From Pseudarthrobacter sp. C4D7 (GTDB lineage: Bacteria; Actinomycetota; Actinomycetes; Actinomycetales; Micrococcaceae), in contig NZ_JABFMW010000022.1 of NCBI RefSeq assembly GCF_013359725.1, positions 1 to 64,000 of the forward strand: a stretch of 64,000 nt of DNA, given 5' to 3'. Position numbers and translations under genes: made by a program. This document shows, piece by piece, positions 16,901 through 25,210 of this stretch. The notes below the pieces were generated by a model. That model made no database searches. It saw only the letters and a list, made by a program, of their open reading frames with translations, and was not told the DNA's origin. Position 1 is the stretch's first letter. Each line of letters starts with the position of its first letter.

Positions 16901-17388
16901 CGCAACATGATCCCCGCGCAGTCTTCCAGGAAACCTTCGACCGCCTGAACAGCGATCCAGGCGTCATCCTGTTCACCGCGCTGCGCTGGCTTCCCGGTTC
17001 CTCCGTGCTCCGGCGGGTGTTTACCAGCCACCCTGCTGAGTACCCCCTCGGAGCCGAAAAGTCAGTGGAAATTTCCGAAGGCTGGCTGGACACGGTCATA
17101 GCAAAGCAGGAGCCCTTCCTGGCCCCGGATGCCGCCGCGCTGGCGGAGGTCTTCAGCGACTCCGCCCTCATCCAGTCCCTGGGCTGTGGCGCAGTCATCA
17201 ACATTCCGGTAACCACCAACGGGGCGGTGGTGGGCGTGCTGGCGATGCTTGACGCCGAAGGAACGTACACCCGGCGAAGCCTCGACGCTGCATCCGGGGC
17301 AGTGTCCGCCGACGCCGAAAAGCTGGCTGCAGCCTTCATTAGTTCAGACCACACCACCCCTACAGGAAAGGACCCAGTCCTCCCGTGA
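16897..17388 (+). CDS. Stand-alone GAF-domain protein
   Basis: A 163-residue soluble protein made almost entirely of one GAF-type domain: an N-terminal helix, VILFTALRWLPGSSVLRRVFTS, a central SVEISEGWLDTVIAKQEPFLAPD and a C-terminal GCGAVINIPVTTNGAVVGVLAMLDAEG strand pair, the typical GAF core. There is no output domain, so it may bind or modify a small molecule rather than signal directly. Overlaps on both sides (ATGA with the MFS gene, GTGA with the amidohydrolase gene) place it firmly in one operon and argue for a role in the same pathway. Ligand unknown. Confidence 0.75.
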   Translation: MTQHDPRAVFQETFDRLNSDPGVILFTALRWLPGSSVLRRVFTSHPAEYPLGAEKSVEISEGWLDTVIAKQEPFLAPDAAALAEVFSDSALIQSLGCGAVINIPVTTNGAVVGVLAMLDAEGTYTRRSLDAASGAVSADAEKLAAAFISSDHTTPTGKDPVLP

Positions 17389-18623
17389 GCCACTCCACTG
17401 AACCGCTTGTCATCAAAAACGCCAGTGTCCTGGATGTCCACGCGGGCACGTTCTCGCTGGCCGACGTCGTGACCGCTGACGGAAAAATACGCAGCATCGC
17501 GCAGGGCGCGGACCAGCCCGAAGACGCGCGGGTCATCGATGGAACGGGCAAATTCGTCATCCCCGGCCTCATCGACGCCCACGTCCACGTGGTGGCCTCC
17601 AGCGCCGACTTCCGTTCCCTGACCTGGACCCCGGCCTCCTACGTGTACGCGCAGACCGCCCGGATCATGCAGGGGATGCTGCGCCGGGGTTTCACCACCG
17701 TGCGCGACCTGTCGGGCGCCGATTTTGGCCTGGCGAAAGCGCAGGCCGAAGGGCTCCTGGAGGGACCGAAGCTGCACTTCTGCGGCCGAGCCCTCAGCCA
17801 GACCGGAGGCCACGGCGACATGCGCCTTCCCGGTGAGGACCACGAGCCCAATGGCCGGGGGTGCTGCGGCATCGGGCGGGTTGCCGACGGCGTTGACGCG
17901 GTGCGGGCCGCGGCGCGCGATGAGCTCCGCAAGGGCGCCCACCACATCAAGATCATGGCTTCCGGAGGCGTTTCGTCCCCGACGGACCGCATTGACTCCA
18001 CCCAGTATTCGCTCGAGGAGATGCGTGCCGCCGTGGAGGAGGCGGAGGCTGCCAACCGCTACGTTGCTGCCCACGCCTACACTGCCCGCGCCATCAACCG
18101 GGCCCTTGAATCGGGCGTCCGCTCCATTGAGCACGGCAACCTGCTGGACGAGGAGAGCCTGCGCCTCTTCCTGGAAAAGGATGCCTTCCTGGTGCCCACC
18201 CTGGTGACCTACTGGGCGCTGAAGGAAGAAGGCCGGGAGTTCGGCCTGACCGATGAGATGTGGGCCAAGGTGGACTCGGTCCTGAGCAGCGGCCTTGAAG
18301 CCATTGCCCGGGCCCACGAGGCCGGAGTGAAAATGGTGTACGGATCAGACCTGCTTGGCGGCATGCACCGGCACCAGAACGAGCAGTTCCGCTTGCTGGG
18401 GAAGGTGCAGCCGGCCATCGATGCGATCCGTTCCGCCACCACCACGGCGGCAGAGCTCCTGGGCAGGGTGGGTGAGATCGGTGTGATCGCCCCCGGGGCC
18501 GATGCGGACCTGCTGGTCCTTGGGGCAGATCCCCTCCAGGACATTGCGGTACTCGCGGACATTGCCGATCACCTCGAGCTGGTCATCCAGGACGGGGCCG
18601 TGCGTGCAGGGTCCGGCCTCTAA
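17385..18623 (+). CDS. Metal-dependent amidohydrolase, imidazolonepropionase/prolidase-like
   Basis: A 412-residue amidohydrolase-superfamily enzyme. IPGLIDAHVHV gives the HxH metal pair, HHIKIMASGGV the likely carboxylated lysine, AAHAYT and IEHGNLLDEES two further histidines, and VYGSDLLGG the catalytic aspartate: a full binuclear site. The best match in style is the group containing Xaa-Arg/Xaa-Pro dipeptidases, imidazolonepropionase and many uncharacterised hydrolases, so it should hydrolyse an amide, cyclic amide or peptide-like bond in the cytoplasm. It starts at GTG 17385, overlapping the GAF stop. The substrate is presumably imported by the MFS protein. A strong terminator follows. 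Confidence 0.85.
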   Translation: MSHSTEPLVIKNASVLDVHAGTFSLADVVTADGKIRSIAQGADQPEDARVIDGTGKFVIPGLIDAHVHVVASSADFRSLTWTPASYVYAQTARIMQGMLRRGFTTVRDLSGADFGLAKAQAEGLLEGPKLHFCGRALSQTGGHGDMRLPGEDHEPNGRGCCGIGRVADGVDAVRAAARDELRKGAHHIKIMASGGVSSPTDRIDSTQYSLEEMRAAVEEAEAANRYVAAHAYTARAINRALESGVRSIEHGNLLDEESLRLFLEKDAFLVPTLVTYWALKEEGREFGLTDEMWAKVDSVLSSGLEAIARAHEAGVKMVYGSDLLGGMHRHQNEQFRLLGKVQPAIDAIRSATTTAAELLGRVGEIGVIAPGADADLLVLGADPLQDIAVLADIADHLELVIQDGAVRAGSGL

Positions 18624-18637
18624 GCCGTGACAGCAGG

Positions 18638-18677
18638 GCGCCGCCCGCCTTCGGGGAAGGCGGGCGGCGCTTTTTTT
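18638..18677 (+). terminator. Rho-independent terminator
   Basis: GCGCCGCCCGCCTT (18638-18651) pairs perfectly with 18657-18670 around a CGGGG loop and is followed by seven T. It ends the MFS-GAF-amidohydrolase operon. Confidence 0.92.
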
Positions 18678-18729
18678 CGCGTCAGTGCTGGTCAGTGCTG
18701 GTCAGCGCAGATGAGTGGGGATCCTGCGG

Positions 18730-19626
18730 TCAGTGGCCGCCGAGGTTGCCGCCCACGGGCGGAAGGCCTCCCTCGGTGCCGCGGTCATCCTCCCGCCGTT
18801 CGGCGGCGCTCAGGTTTTCACCTTCGACGGTCTCATCAGACTCGCCGGTGGTATCCACCAGGCCGTTGGTCTGGTCGAAGGCGTGCCCAATCCTGTCATC
18901 GTTCAGATCAGCGACCGAACCGGTGGAACCAGCCGAAGCCGGAGTACCCGCATCAGCAACGTGCCCGGCCGGAACCACCGGGGTGGTCTCGGTGACCGTC
19001 ACATCGTGGGTCTCGGGGGTGTCCTTGTTGCCACCGGATGACATCGCCGCTGCCGCGCCGGCGGCGGCCGCAATGCCAACGCCGGCGGCAACCTTGCCAG
19101 AGAAGCCGACCTTGCCGGAATCGCCCCGGGAGGCGCCGGCGTGTTCGACGCCGGGTGTTCCCATCGCGGAGCCGGCGTTGACCGATCCGCGCCAGGCACC
19201 GCTGGCATAGCCTTCGTCTTCGATGAACTCCTTGAACTTCTGCAGGTCCGATTCAGCCTGGCGGTCAACGACGTTCAGTTTGTCGCCCACCTTTTCGACG
19301 AGGCCTTCGGGTTCATATTCGAGGGTGAGTTGGAGGGAGGTCTGGCCGCCTCCCACATCCTCAAAGTCCACCGCGCCGGCATTCGTTGCGCCTTCGGTGG
19401 CGGCCCAGGCAACCCTGCGGTCCGGGACCTGCTCCAGGATCCTGGCCTCCCACTGCCTGCGGACGCCGCCGATTTCGGCCACCCATTCCAACCGGTCGTC
19501 ACTGACCTGGGTAACGCTCTTGACCCCGCCCATGAAGTGCGGGAACTCTTCGAATTGGGTCCACTGGTTGTATGCGGTGCTCACCGGAACGTTCACCAGA
19601 ATGCGTTTTTCCACTTTCGTGCCCAT
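18730..19626 (-). CDS. SRPBCC-family protein with long low-complexity tail
   Basis: A 298-residue protein. Residues 1-150 form a polyketide-cyclase/START-like domain (VEKRILVNVPVSTAYNQWTQFEEFPHFMGGVKSVTQ, then GGGQTSLQLTLEYEPEG), which in this family makes a cavity for hydrophobic ligands. After it comes a Gly/Ala region that may contain one membrane-like helix (KVAAGVGIAAAAGAAAAMSS) and about 90 polar, acidic residues that look disordered. Related proteins in soil actinomycetes are common and uncharacterised. Monocistronic. Function unknown. Confidence 0.75.
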   Translation of the reverse strand: MGTKVEKRILVNVPVSTAYNQWTQFEEFPHFMGGVKSVTQVSDDRLEWVAEIGGVRRQWEARILEQVPDRRVAWAATEGATNAGAVDFEDVGGGQTSLQLTLEYEPEGLVEKVGDKLNVVDRQAESDLQKFKEFIEDEGYASGAWRGSVNAGSAMGTPGVEHAGASRGDSGKVGFSGKVAAGVGIAAAAGAAAAMSSGGNKDTPETHDVTVTETTPVVPAGHVADAGTPASAGSTGSVADLNDDRIGHAFDQTNGLVDTTGESDETVEGENLSAAERREDDRGTEGGLPPVGGNLGGH

Positions 19627-19759
19627 AACGTCTCCTTCGCTGTGCTGCGGGGACTGACGACCCGGGAAAAATCATCAGCATGCTTATCAACATACCTTTT
19701 GGTGGCTTCCAATTCCAGAGTTCCGCCGGGCAAAAGTCAGGCTGCCCGGGCAGGACTGC

Positions 19760-20488
19760 TCAGGGAGCCACCACCACGCCGTAGGACCCCTCGTTGAGCG
19801 CACTGGGTGTGGCGGAAGGTGCCACTACGCCGAACCCATAGCCTTTGGCGCGCAGTGCGTCGATGGTCTTGGCCAGGTAGTTCCACTGCGATGCCGGGCA
19901 GGACAGGACGTCATTGCCGTCGTGCAGCAGGATGATCGCGCCCGGGGCCGCCTCATCCGTCACGTACTTCTGGACGCCCGCCGCCCCGGGGCACTCGAAG
20001 TCGCCGGGCTGGCCGACGTGCCAGTGCCACTGGATTCCGCCACTCATGCCGATGGACCGGATGTAGTTCATCGCGTAGGAGCTGCTGTTGCCGAACGGGA
20101 AGCGCATCAGCGTGGGGGCCGTTCCGGTTATGGCCTTGATCGTGGCGTTGGTGCTGTCAATTTCGCGCTTTTGGTTCGCCTGGGTGAGGTCCGGGAAATT
20201 TGCGTGGTCCCACGAATGGTTTCCAATGACATGGCCCTCGTCCCTGATCCGGCGGACAAGGTCCGGATACAGCTGGGCGTGGGAGCCCTGGAGGAAGAAC
20301 GTGGCCTTGACGTTCTTCTCTTTCAGGATGTCAAGGACAAAAGCGGTGCGCTCGGGCGAGGGCCCGTCGTCAAAGGTCAGTCCGATCAGCGGTTTGTCGG
20401 CCGCCTGGGCCGATGCAGGGCCACCCACCAGCAGGGCCATGGCCAGGCCGGCGATGGCCAGGGCCGTGGTGGCAATCTTGCTTTTCAT
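19760..20488 (-). CDS. Secreted polysaccharide deacetylase (NodB/CE4)
   Basis: A 242-residue protein with a Sec signal peptide (KSKIATTALAIAGLAMALLVGG, cleavage near ASAQAA) and a NodB homology domain: LTFDDGPSP (catalytic Asp and metal Asp), HVIGNHSWDHANF (HxxxH metal histidines), RFPFGNSS (motif 3, with phenylalanine at the usual RxPYG tyrosine) and ILLHDG (motif 5). It should remove N- or O-acetyl groups from peptidoglycan, chitin or another extracellular polymer with a divalent metal. ATG 20488 begins the signal peptide; an in-frame TTG at 20521 is less likely. Confidence 0.85.
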   Translation of the reverse strand: MKSKIATTALAIAGLAMALLVGGPASAQAADKPLIGLTFDDGPSPERTAFVLDILKEKNVKATFFLQGSHAQLYPDLVRRIRDEGHVIGNHSWDHANFPDLTQANQKREIDSTNATIKAITGTAPTLMRFPFGNSSSYAMNYIRSIGMSGGIQWHWHVGQPGDFECPGAAGVQKYVTDEAAPGAIILLHDGNDVLSCPASQWNYLAKTIDALRAKGYGFGVVAPSATPSALNEGSYGVVVAP

Positions 20489-20661
20489 GGTGCTCTTTCC
20501 CCTTCCCAAGGCTGCTTTCAACCTTGATTAGGTGAGCACCCTATGGCCGCCTTAAAGGGGGTGTAAACAGATCCCGGGCGTCGACTGGATAACTTCTCAC
20601 CACCCCAAAAGGCCGTTATCCGGGCGTTATCCAAGGGGGGTCCGGGGAGCGGCCGAACGTA

Positions 20662-20693
20662 CGACGGCGGCACCCGGCCAGGTGCCGCCGTCG
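20662..20693. terminator. Hairpin terminator downstream of the exo-lyase-like gene
   Basis: CGACGGCGGCACC (20662-20674) pairs exactly with GGTGCCGCCGTCG (20681-20693). It lies 22 bases beyond the stop of the minus-strand gene; no clear U-tract. Confidence 0.6.
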
Positions 20694-20714
20694 CGGTCCG
20701 CCCGGCGGCCTTCC

Positions 20715-23357
20715 TCACTCCAGGTAGCTGCCCACCAGCGCCAGGTTCTGGATAACGGCGAGTCCAAACTGCGCGGTGTCATTGGTGGAGACGGTGGGCG
20801 CTTCGGCCACCGGCTGCAGCACCAGCGGGGGCTCGATTTGCCGCAGTGAGAACGCGGATCCATGATTCAGGTGCTCGCCACCCTCCGCAAAGGCCTCCCA
20901 GGCCCGGGCCGCCAGGTCACGATCCTGCAACCTTGCCGCTGCATAGGCCGTGAGGCGGCTGTGCGCCTGGGTCAGGTAGATGCCCTCCAGCGCTTGTCCC
21001 ACGGCCGCCACCTGCTCCTCCTTGGTGGCCAGGAACAACCGGCAGTACTGCAGCCAGGCCCGCTCAAACTGGGGATCGTCCACCAGGTCCACCAGTTCAC
21101 TGCATATTTCCACCAGGCCGAACACCGCGCTCAGGTGTGACACCGAGATCTGTTCGCGGCCTGTGTCGAACCTGCCCTTGTCCAGGTCGTACAGCGCTTC
21201 GCCGGTGAGGAAGCCGTATTTGAGCGTGCCGATATCAGCCATGGTGCCCAGCAGCCGGTCGCGGGAGCGTGGGTTGCCGGTACGCTCCCAATCGGTGAGC
21301 CAGGTTGCCGCGAGTGAACCCCAGTCTGTTCCCAGGCCCACGCCCAGTGCACCCCGGTTGGGGCGGTACGTGTCCGCGTCAGGGCGCACTTTGCGGACGG
21401 GGTCCAGGCCAAGGAAGTTCTGGTCGCTGTCCACCAGTTCCGTCAGCAGGTCCCCGGTGCGCTCGTCCGCGGTCAGGTAGTAGTAGAAGCGGCGGTAGGC
21501 GGGGGTGCTGATCCGCAGTTGCTTGGCACTGCAGCCCCAGTGCTGGACGTTGTGCCGGGATCCCAGGCCTTTCCACGGTCCCAGGTGGTAGACGTCCACC
21601 TCCCCGGTGTGGCGGGTCATGGCCTCGGCGAACCGGAAGATGTCCGCACGGCCGGAGCGCAGGTAGGAGTACCAGAGCCAGAGGTCCGGGGAGAGCTCCG
21701 AGTTGTCCCATGCATAGCCGCCCACGTCGTACCGCCAGACGTGCCGGTCGAAGTCGTACGTGTGCATGACGTCGCCGTAGTTCCAGAAGCCGTACCAGCG
21801 CCGCTGTTCCACCTGGCCGGCGTAGAAATCGAAGAGGAAGTCCAGCCGGTCCTCCAGCCGTGCACGTGCCGGCGTGCTGCGGTCCACAGGAGCCCAGTCG
21901 CCGAAAACGCCCACCGAATGCAGGTACCCGGGAGTGGCCTGCAGCAGGGCAGGGGTGGAGGCGGAGACGGCGTCGGCTGCCAGGCTCTCCGTGGGCGGAG
22001 TGGACTCGTAGGCGAACAGGGTCAACTCATGGGTGCGGGCAATGCCTGTGGGGTTGCCGAAGCCTGGCTCGTAATCCTCGTAGGTGATTTCCAGTCCTTC
22101 GAGCTGTTCCTCGAACGTGTCCTGGCCCAGTCCGTCATGGTAGAACCGCAGGTCCATGGGCTGCGTTTCGGGGGAGTACAGCCATGCCGTCAGTGTGGCC
22201 GCATTGCCGGCTGCGCCACGGATGTCCAGTTGCCCCGGATGGGATTGCCAAAAATCCCTGACTCCCACGCCCAGGCCGCCCCGGGTGTCGCTCACGGAGC
22301 AGAAGCCGGCGGCGCGGGTGCCACCGGATATGCCCACCCAACCGTGGCCGGGGGCGGTACGCTTGCGCAGCTCAAAGCCGTCGGCGCTGAGCTGGGTGAG
22401 GGTGTAGTCGCCCCATGCCGGGATCAGCTGCAGGCGGCCGGAAACCTCGGGGTTCCAGGTCTGTTCCGAGGGAGTGGCGCGCCCAGCGATCTGTGCCTTC
22501 CGCACCTCAGCCCCAGGGTCACGCCGGAGTCCGGTCAAGCCGCGGACCGCCTCCACGAGGAAGCCGCCGTCCGCTCCCGCAATGCGGATATGCCGGTTGT
22601 GCAGTTCGGCCTCCAGCGGCACGCTGAAGCGCACGCCGAGTCCGGCCAGGAAATCCCGTTCCGCGTCGCCGTCCCAGATGAAGGAGTGCACCATCCGCAC
22701 GCTGCGGGCGTTGGCGTGGAAGTAGAAGCGAACCACGAAGGGCAGCCACTCCCGCTTGCCGTCCGCCGGTGCGTCCGGCCGGTGGGTGCCCTCAAGGCGT
22801 ACCACCGCGCGGACGGGGCCGCTTTGTTCCAGAACGACGGCGGATACCTGGCCGGTGAAGGCATCGCGCCGTACCGTCCCGGCTTCTTCGGGTGTGCCGT
22901 CCTGAAGCAGGCTGACCAGCCGGGCGTCCCGGGCCACGGTGGCACCGTCCCGCGAAAGGTTGCTGAACAGGGTGGACCCGCTGCGGTTGATCACCATGCG
23001 CAGGACGCCGGTGTCCACGGTGAGGGTGTCGGCACTTTCGGTGACCGTGACCGGGGTGAGGTCCGACGCCGGCGGGCTGGTGTCAGCGGGTGTGCCGGCG
23101 TCGGATGTCAAGACGAAGGTGTCCGCGGGCGAGGACAGTGCCGGGAGTGCGATGCCGGCCCACTTGAGGGACCCGTCAGGCCAGGTGGCCAAAGGCCACG
23201 CCTGGCTGGATACGGGGGCGCCTGAGGAATCCGTTACGCGCAGTGCCTCCGCGCCGGGCACCGTGCCGCGTGCAAAAGGCATGCCCCAGGTGCATCCGCC
23301 GCTGATTTCCGTGGGGGCCGGTCCGTCAATCCACCTGATGGGTGTGCTGTCCGCCAT
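20715..23357 (-). CDS. Exo-rhamnogalacturonan lyase-like protein (YetA/PL26-type)
   Basis: An 880-residue protein without signal peptide. The N-terminal 400 residues are beta-rich (PFARGTVPGAEALRVTDSSG, QAWPLATWPDGSLKWAG, SGPVRAVVRLEGTH), and residues about 500-850 are an alpha-helical, toroid-like region (YGFWNYGDVMHTYD, WRYDVGGYAWDNSELSPDLWLWYSYLRSG, HYxxS-like HNVQHWGCSAKQLRIS). This layout fits the YetA-like family often annotated as exo-rhamnogalacturonan lyase. If so, it degrades rhamnogalacturonan oligosaccharides in the cytoplasm, complementing the secreted PL11 enzyme. ATG 23357 is preferred; a LacI-type operator lies 53 bases upstream. The family name is from memory of sequence style, not a search. 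Confidence 0.6.
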   Translation of the reverse strand: MADSTPIRWIDGPAPTEISGGCTWGMPFARGTVPGAEALRVTDSSGAPVSSQAWPLATWPDGSLKWAGIALPALSSPADTFVLTSDAGTPADTSPPASDLTPVTVTESADTLTVDTGVLRMVINRSGSTLFSNLSRDGATVARDARLVSLLQDGTPEEAGTVRRDAFTGQVSAVVLEQSGPVRAVVRLEGTHRPDAPADGKREWLPFVVRFYFHANARSVRMVHSFIWDGDAERDFLAGLGVRFSVPLEAELHNRHIRIAGADGGFLVEAVRGLTGLRRDPGAEVRKAQIAGRATPSEQTWNPEVSGRLQLIPAWGDYTLTQLSADGFELRKRTAPGHGWVGISGGTRAAGFCSVSDTRGGLGVGVRDFWQSHPGQLDIRGAAGNAATLTAWLYSPETQPMDLRFYHDGLGQDTFEEQLEGLEITYEDYEPGFGNPTGIARTHELTLFAYESTPPTESLAADAVSASTPALLQATPGYLHSVGVFGDWAPVDRSTPARARLEDRLDFLFDFYAGQVEQRRWYGFWNYGDVMHTYDFDRHVWRYDVGGYAWDNSELSPDLWLWYSYLRSGRADIFRFAEAMTRHTGEVDVYHLGPWKGLGSRHNVQHWGCSAKQLRISTPAYRRFYYYLTADERTGDLLTELVDSDQNFLGLDPVRKVRPDADTYRPNRGALGVGLGTDWGSLAATWLTDWERTGNPRSRDRLLGTMADIGTLKYGFLTGEALYDLDKGRFDTGREQISVSHLSAVFGLVEICSELVDLVDDPQFERAWLQYCRLFLATKEEQVAAVGQALEGIYLTQAHSRLTAYAAARLQDRDLAARAWEAFAEGGEHLNHGSAFSLRQIEPPLVLQPVAEAPTVSTNDTAQFGLAVIQNLALVGSYLE

Positions 23358-23409
23358 GTCATTTCCAATTCCGCTTGGTTGCTGCGCGCTGAGATCCCAC
23401 ATAGGATGG

Positions 23410-23421
23410 GAAAGCGCTTTC
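23410..23421. promoter_or_regulatory. LacI/GalR-type operator
   Basis: GAAAGCGCTTTC is a perfect 12-bp palindrome centred on CG, a classic LacI-family operator form, 53 bases upstream of the exo-lyase-like start codon. The regulator is not in this window. Confidence 0.65.
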
Positions 23422-23558
23422 TCGCCTTATCTACAACGTAGTAGACGTCAGGCGTGCGTGCAAGGGTTGAGTGCGATGCGGGCGGATCAGCCGGCGTTCG
23501 TCGCCGGGCGCTGCCGAAGGGGCTGAGCTGCCGGGCTGATAGGTCCGGCGGGAAATAC

Positions 23559-23591
23559 GGATGTCCGCCGTCCCAGCAACGGCGGACATCC
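23559..23591 (-). terminator. Hairpin terminator downstream of the HATPase gene
   Basis: GGATGTCCGCCGT (23559-23571) pairs perfectly with ACGGCGGACATCC (23579-23591), 48 bases past the stop of the minus-strand gene. Confidence 0.65.
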
Positions 23592-23638
23592 GGGTCTATG
23601 GGCAGGTGTGCGTGTCACCTGCGGGCGGGGCCATTGGC

Positions 23639-24115
23639 TCAATCAAGCGGCAACGTCACAGTCACGCTGGTGCCCGTCCCCGGGGCGGCGCTGATGTCCA
23701 CGGCGCCTCCGGCTTCCTGCACGGCGACTGCCATGAGCCGCAGGCCGTAGCCATGGTGCCGCCCGCATGTGGCGAGGCTGCTGTCAAAGCCTGTGCCGTC
23801 GTCGGCCACCACCAGGCGGATGCCATGGTCAACGGCTGCCAGCTGGATGGTGAGCGTGTGCGCCGCCGAGTACTTGAAGGCGTTGCTGAGCGCCTCACGG
23901 GCTGCCTGGTACAGGAGGGACGCGGTATCCGCCGGGATTTCGATGCCCCAGTGCGGAGTATCCCAGTGGACCACTGTTCCGCGCTGGCGGAGTGGTGCCG
24001 TCAGCCGGTCAATGCAGCCGGCGAGCCCCAGCGTGAGAAAGTCCAGCGGCTGCTGGTCGGTCAGCACGCCACCTGCGGTGGTGACACCGTTGTCCAAGAC
24101 TGTTCTGCTTCCCAT
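23639..24115 (-). CDS. Stand-alone HATPase domain, histidine-kinase C-terminus-like
   Basis: A 158-residue protein equal to the ATP-binding half of a NarL-partner sensor kinase: LYQAAREALSNAFKYSAA is the N-box, VVADDGTGFD the G1/D-box, HGYGLRLMAVAVQEAGG the G2 region and GTSVTVTLPL the final strand. The dimerisation/phospho-acceptor helix and all sensor parts are absent, and no kinase-like sequence continues upstream in any frame. It could be a remnant of a larger kinase, or an independent ATPase that modulates another kinase. A ribosome site (AGGA) before ATG 24115 suggests it is translated. Confidence 0.65.
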   Translation of the reverse strand: MGSRTVLDNGVTTAGGVLTDQQPLDFLTLGLAGCIDRLTAPLRQRGTVVHWDTPHWGIEIPADTASLLYQAAREALSNAFKYSAAHTLTIQLAAVDHGIRLVVADDGTGFDSSLATCGRHHGYGLRLMAVAVQEAGGAVDISAAPGTGTSVTVTLPLD

Positions 24116-24328
24116 GACGTCCTGCTCCCCACAAGCTGTTGCTCTGATGCCTCCAGAGTGGACCCGCAGTGTTCAGGGATGGCAAGGTTTGGCTCAAGAT
24201 CACATCAATTCTGCGCGGTGCATCTCGACAGCGGCGCACCGCGTGCCGGAAGGATGGGCCACCGGGCGTACGGTGCCCCTGTGACCGGTCGCACGTTTGA
24301 TGTCCGCACGGCTGGGGAAGGAAACCAT

Positions 24329-25081
24329 ATGCCTGATTGGTTGATGTCACTGATGTGGGGCACCGGCGCCGGTGCAGCCCTGGTCCTGGGAGCAGCCGTG
24401 TCATGGCGCTGGTCCATTCCGTCAAAAGTAGTGTCCACCATCATGTCCTTTGGTGCGGGGGTGCTGATCTCGGCCCTGGCCTTCGAGCTGGTGGGCGAGG
24501 CCGTCAAAGGTGGCGGCCTATGGCCCACCGCAGCGGGATTCCTGGCCGGTGCGGTGGTCTACGTCGGCGCCAACACGCTCCTGGCCAAGGCCGGCGGCAA
24601 GCACCGCAAGCGCTCCGGAAGCCAGCAACCTTCCGAAAAGGACAGTCCCGGCAGCGGCACGGCGATCGCCATAGGGGCGCTGCTGGACGGTATTCCGGAA
24701 TCCGTGGTCCTGGGCGTCGGCCTGCTGGCCGGTGGGGCCGTGAGTCCTGCCATGCTCGCTGCGGTCTTCATCTCCAATGTTCCGGAGGGGCTGTCCGGTA
24801 CGGCGGGAATGAAGAAGGCCGGCCGGAGCCGGGGCTACGTGTTCGGCCTGTGGGGCGGCATCGCGGTCCTGAGCGGGGTGGCGGCCCTGCTGGGGTATGT
24901 GGCGCTGGAAGGTGCGCCGGATGAGCTGGTGGCCTTTATTACGTCCGTTGCGGCCGGTGGCATCCTGGCGATGCTGGCGGACACGATGATTCCGGAGGCT
25001 TTTGAGGAGCACCACAACCTGACCGGACTGACGGCGGCCGTGGGGTTCCTGACCGCTTTTACGGTGCATCACCTGGGCTGA
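24329..25081 (+). CDS. ZIP-family metal transporter-like membrane protein
   Basis: A 250-residue protein with about eight hydrophobic segments and a polar His/Lys/Arg loop (GGKHRKRSGSQQPSEKDS) in the middle, the ZIP layout. The two metal-site helices read IGALLDGIPESVVLG and VFISNVPEGLSG: the P-E pairs are kept, but the histidines of the usual HNxPEG motifs are replaced by aspartate/leucine context and serine. It may therefore transport a different ion or work differently from ZupT. The ATG at 24329 follows AAGGAA. The gene is monocistronic and divergent from the HATPase gene. Confidence 0.7.
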   Translation: MPDWLMSLMWGTGAGAALVLGAAVSWRWSIPSKVVSTIMSFGAGVLISALAFELVGEAVKGGGLWPTAAGFLAGAVVYVGANTLLAKAGGKHRKRSGSQQPSEKDSPGSGTAIAIGALLDGIPESVVLGVGLLAGGAVSPAMLAAVFISNVPEGLSGTAGMKKAGRSRGYVFGLWGGIAVLSGVAALLGYVALEGAPDELVAFITSVAAGGILAMLADTMIPEAFEEHHNLTGLTAAVGFLTAFTVHHLG

Positions 25082-25140
25082 CGTCCCTCCAATGGCGCGG
25101 CGCAACTGGCCTGCAAAATTGGCCGTGGAAAACCAGATGA

Positions 25141-25149
25141 AGGACGTCC
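25141..25149. promoter_or_regulatory. AGGACGTCC site, candidate FadR-type regulator operator
   Basis: AGGACGTCC lies 62 bases upstream of the GntR-family start codon. A closely similar site, TAGGATGTCCTA, occurs upstream of the sialic acid operon at 36932-36943. The shared core AGGAYGTCC suggests one regulator controls both and itself. Inference from two sites only. Confidence 0.45.
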
Positions 25150-25210
25150 CATCTCCTGTACACTCAACTAAGACGAGAGGCCGCCGCCAGGTGCGGCCGA
25201 AGGAGATGAC

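Noticed and set aside
18681..18710. Decamer repeat GTCAGTGCTG (two exact copies plus one variant)
   Set aside because: Short and after a terminator; no sign of function or of a CRISPR spacer pattern.
21519..23225. A 568-codon plus-strand open frame
   Set aside because: Antisense of the exo-lyase-like gene.
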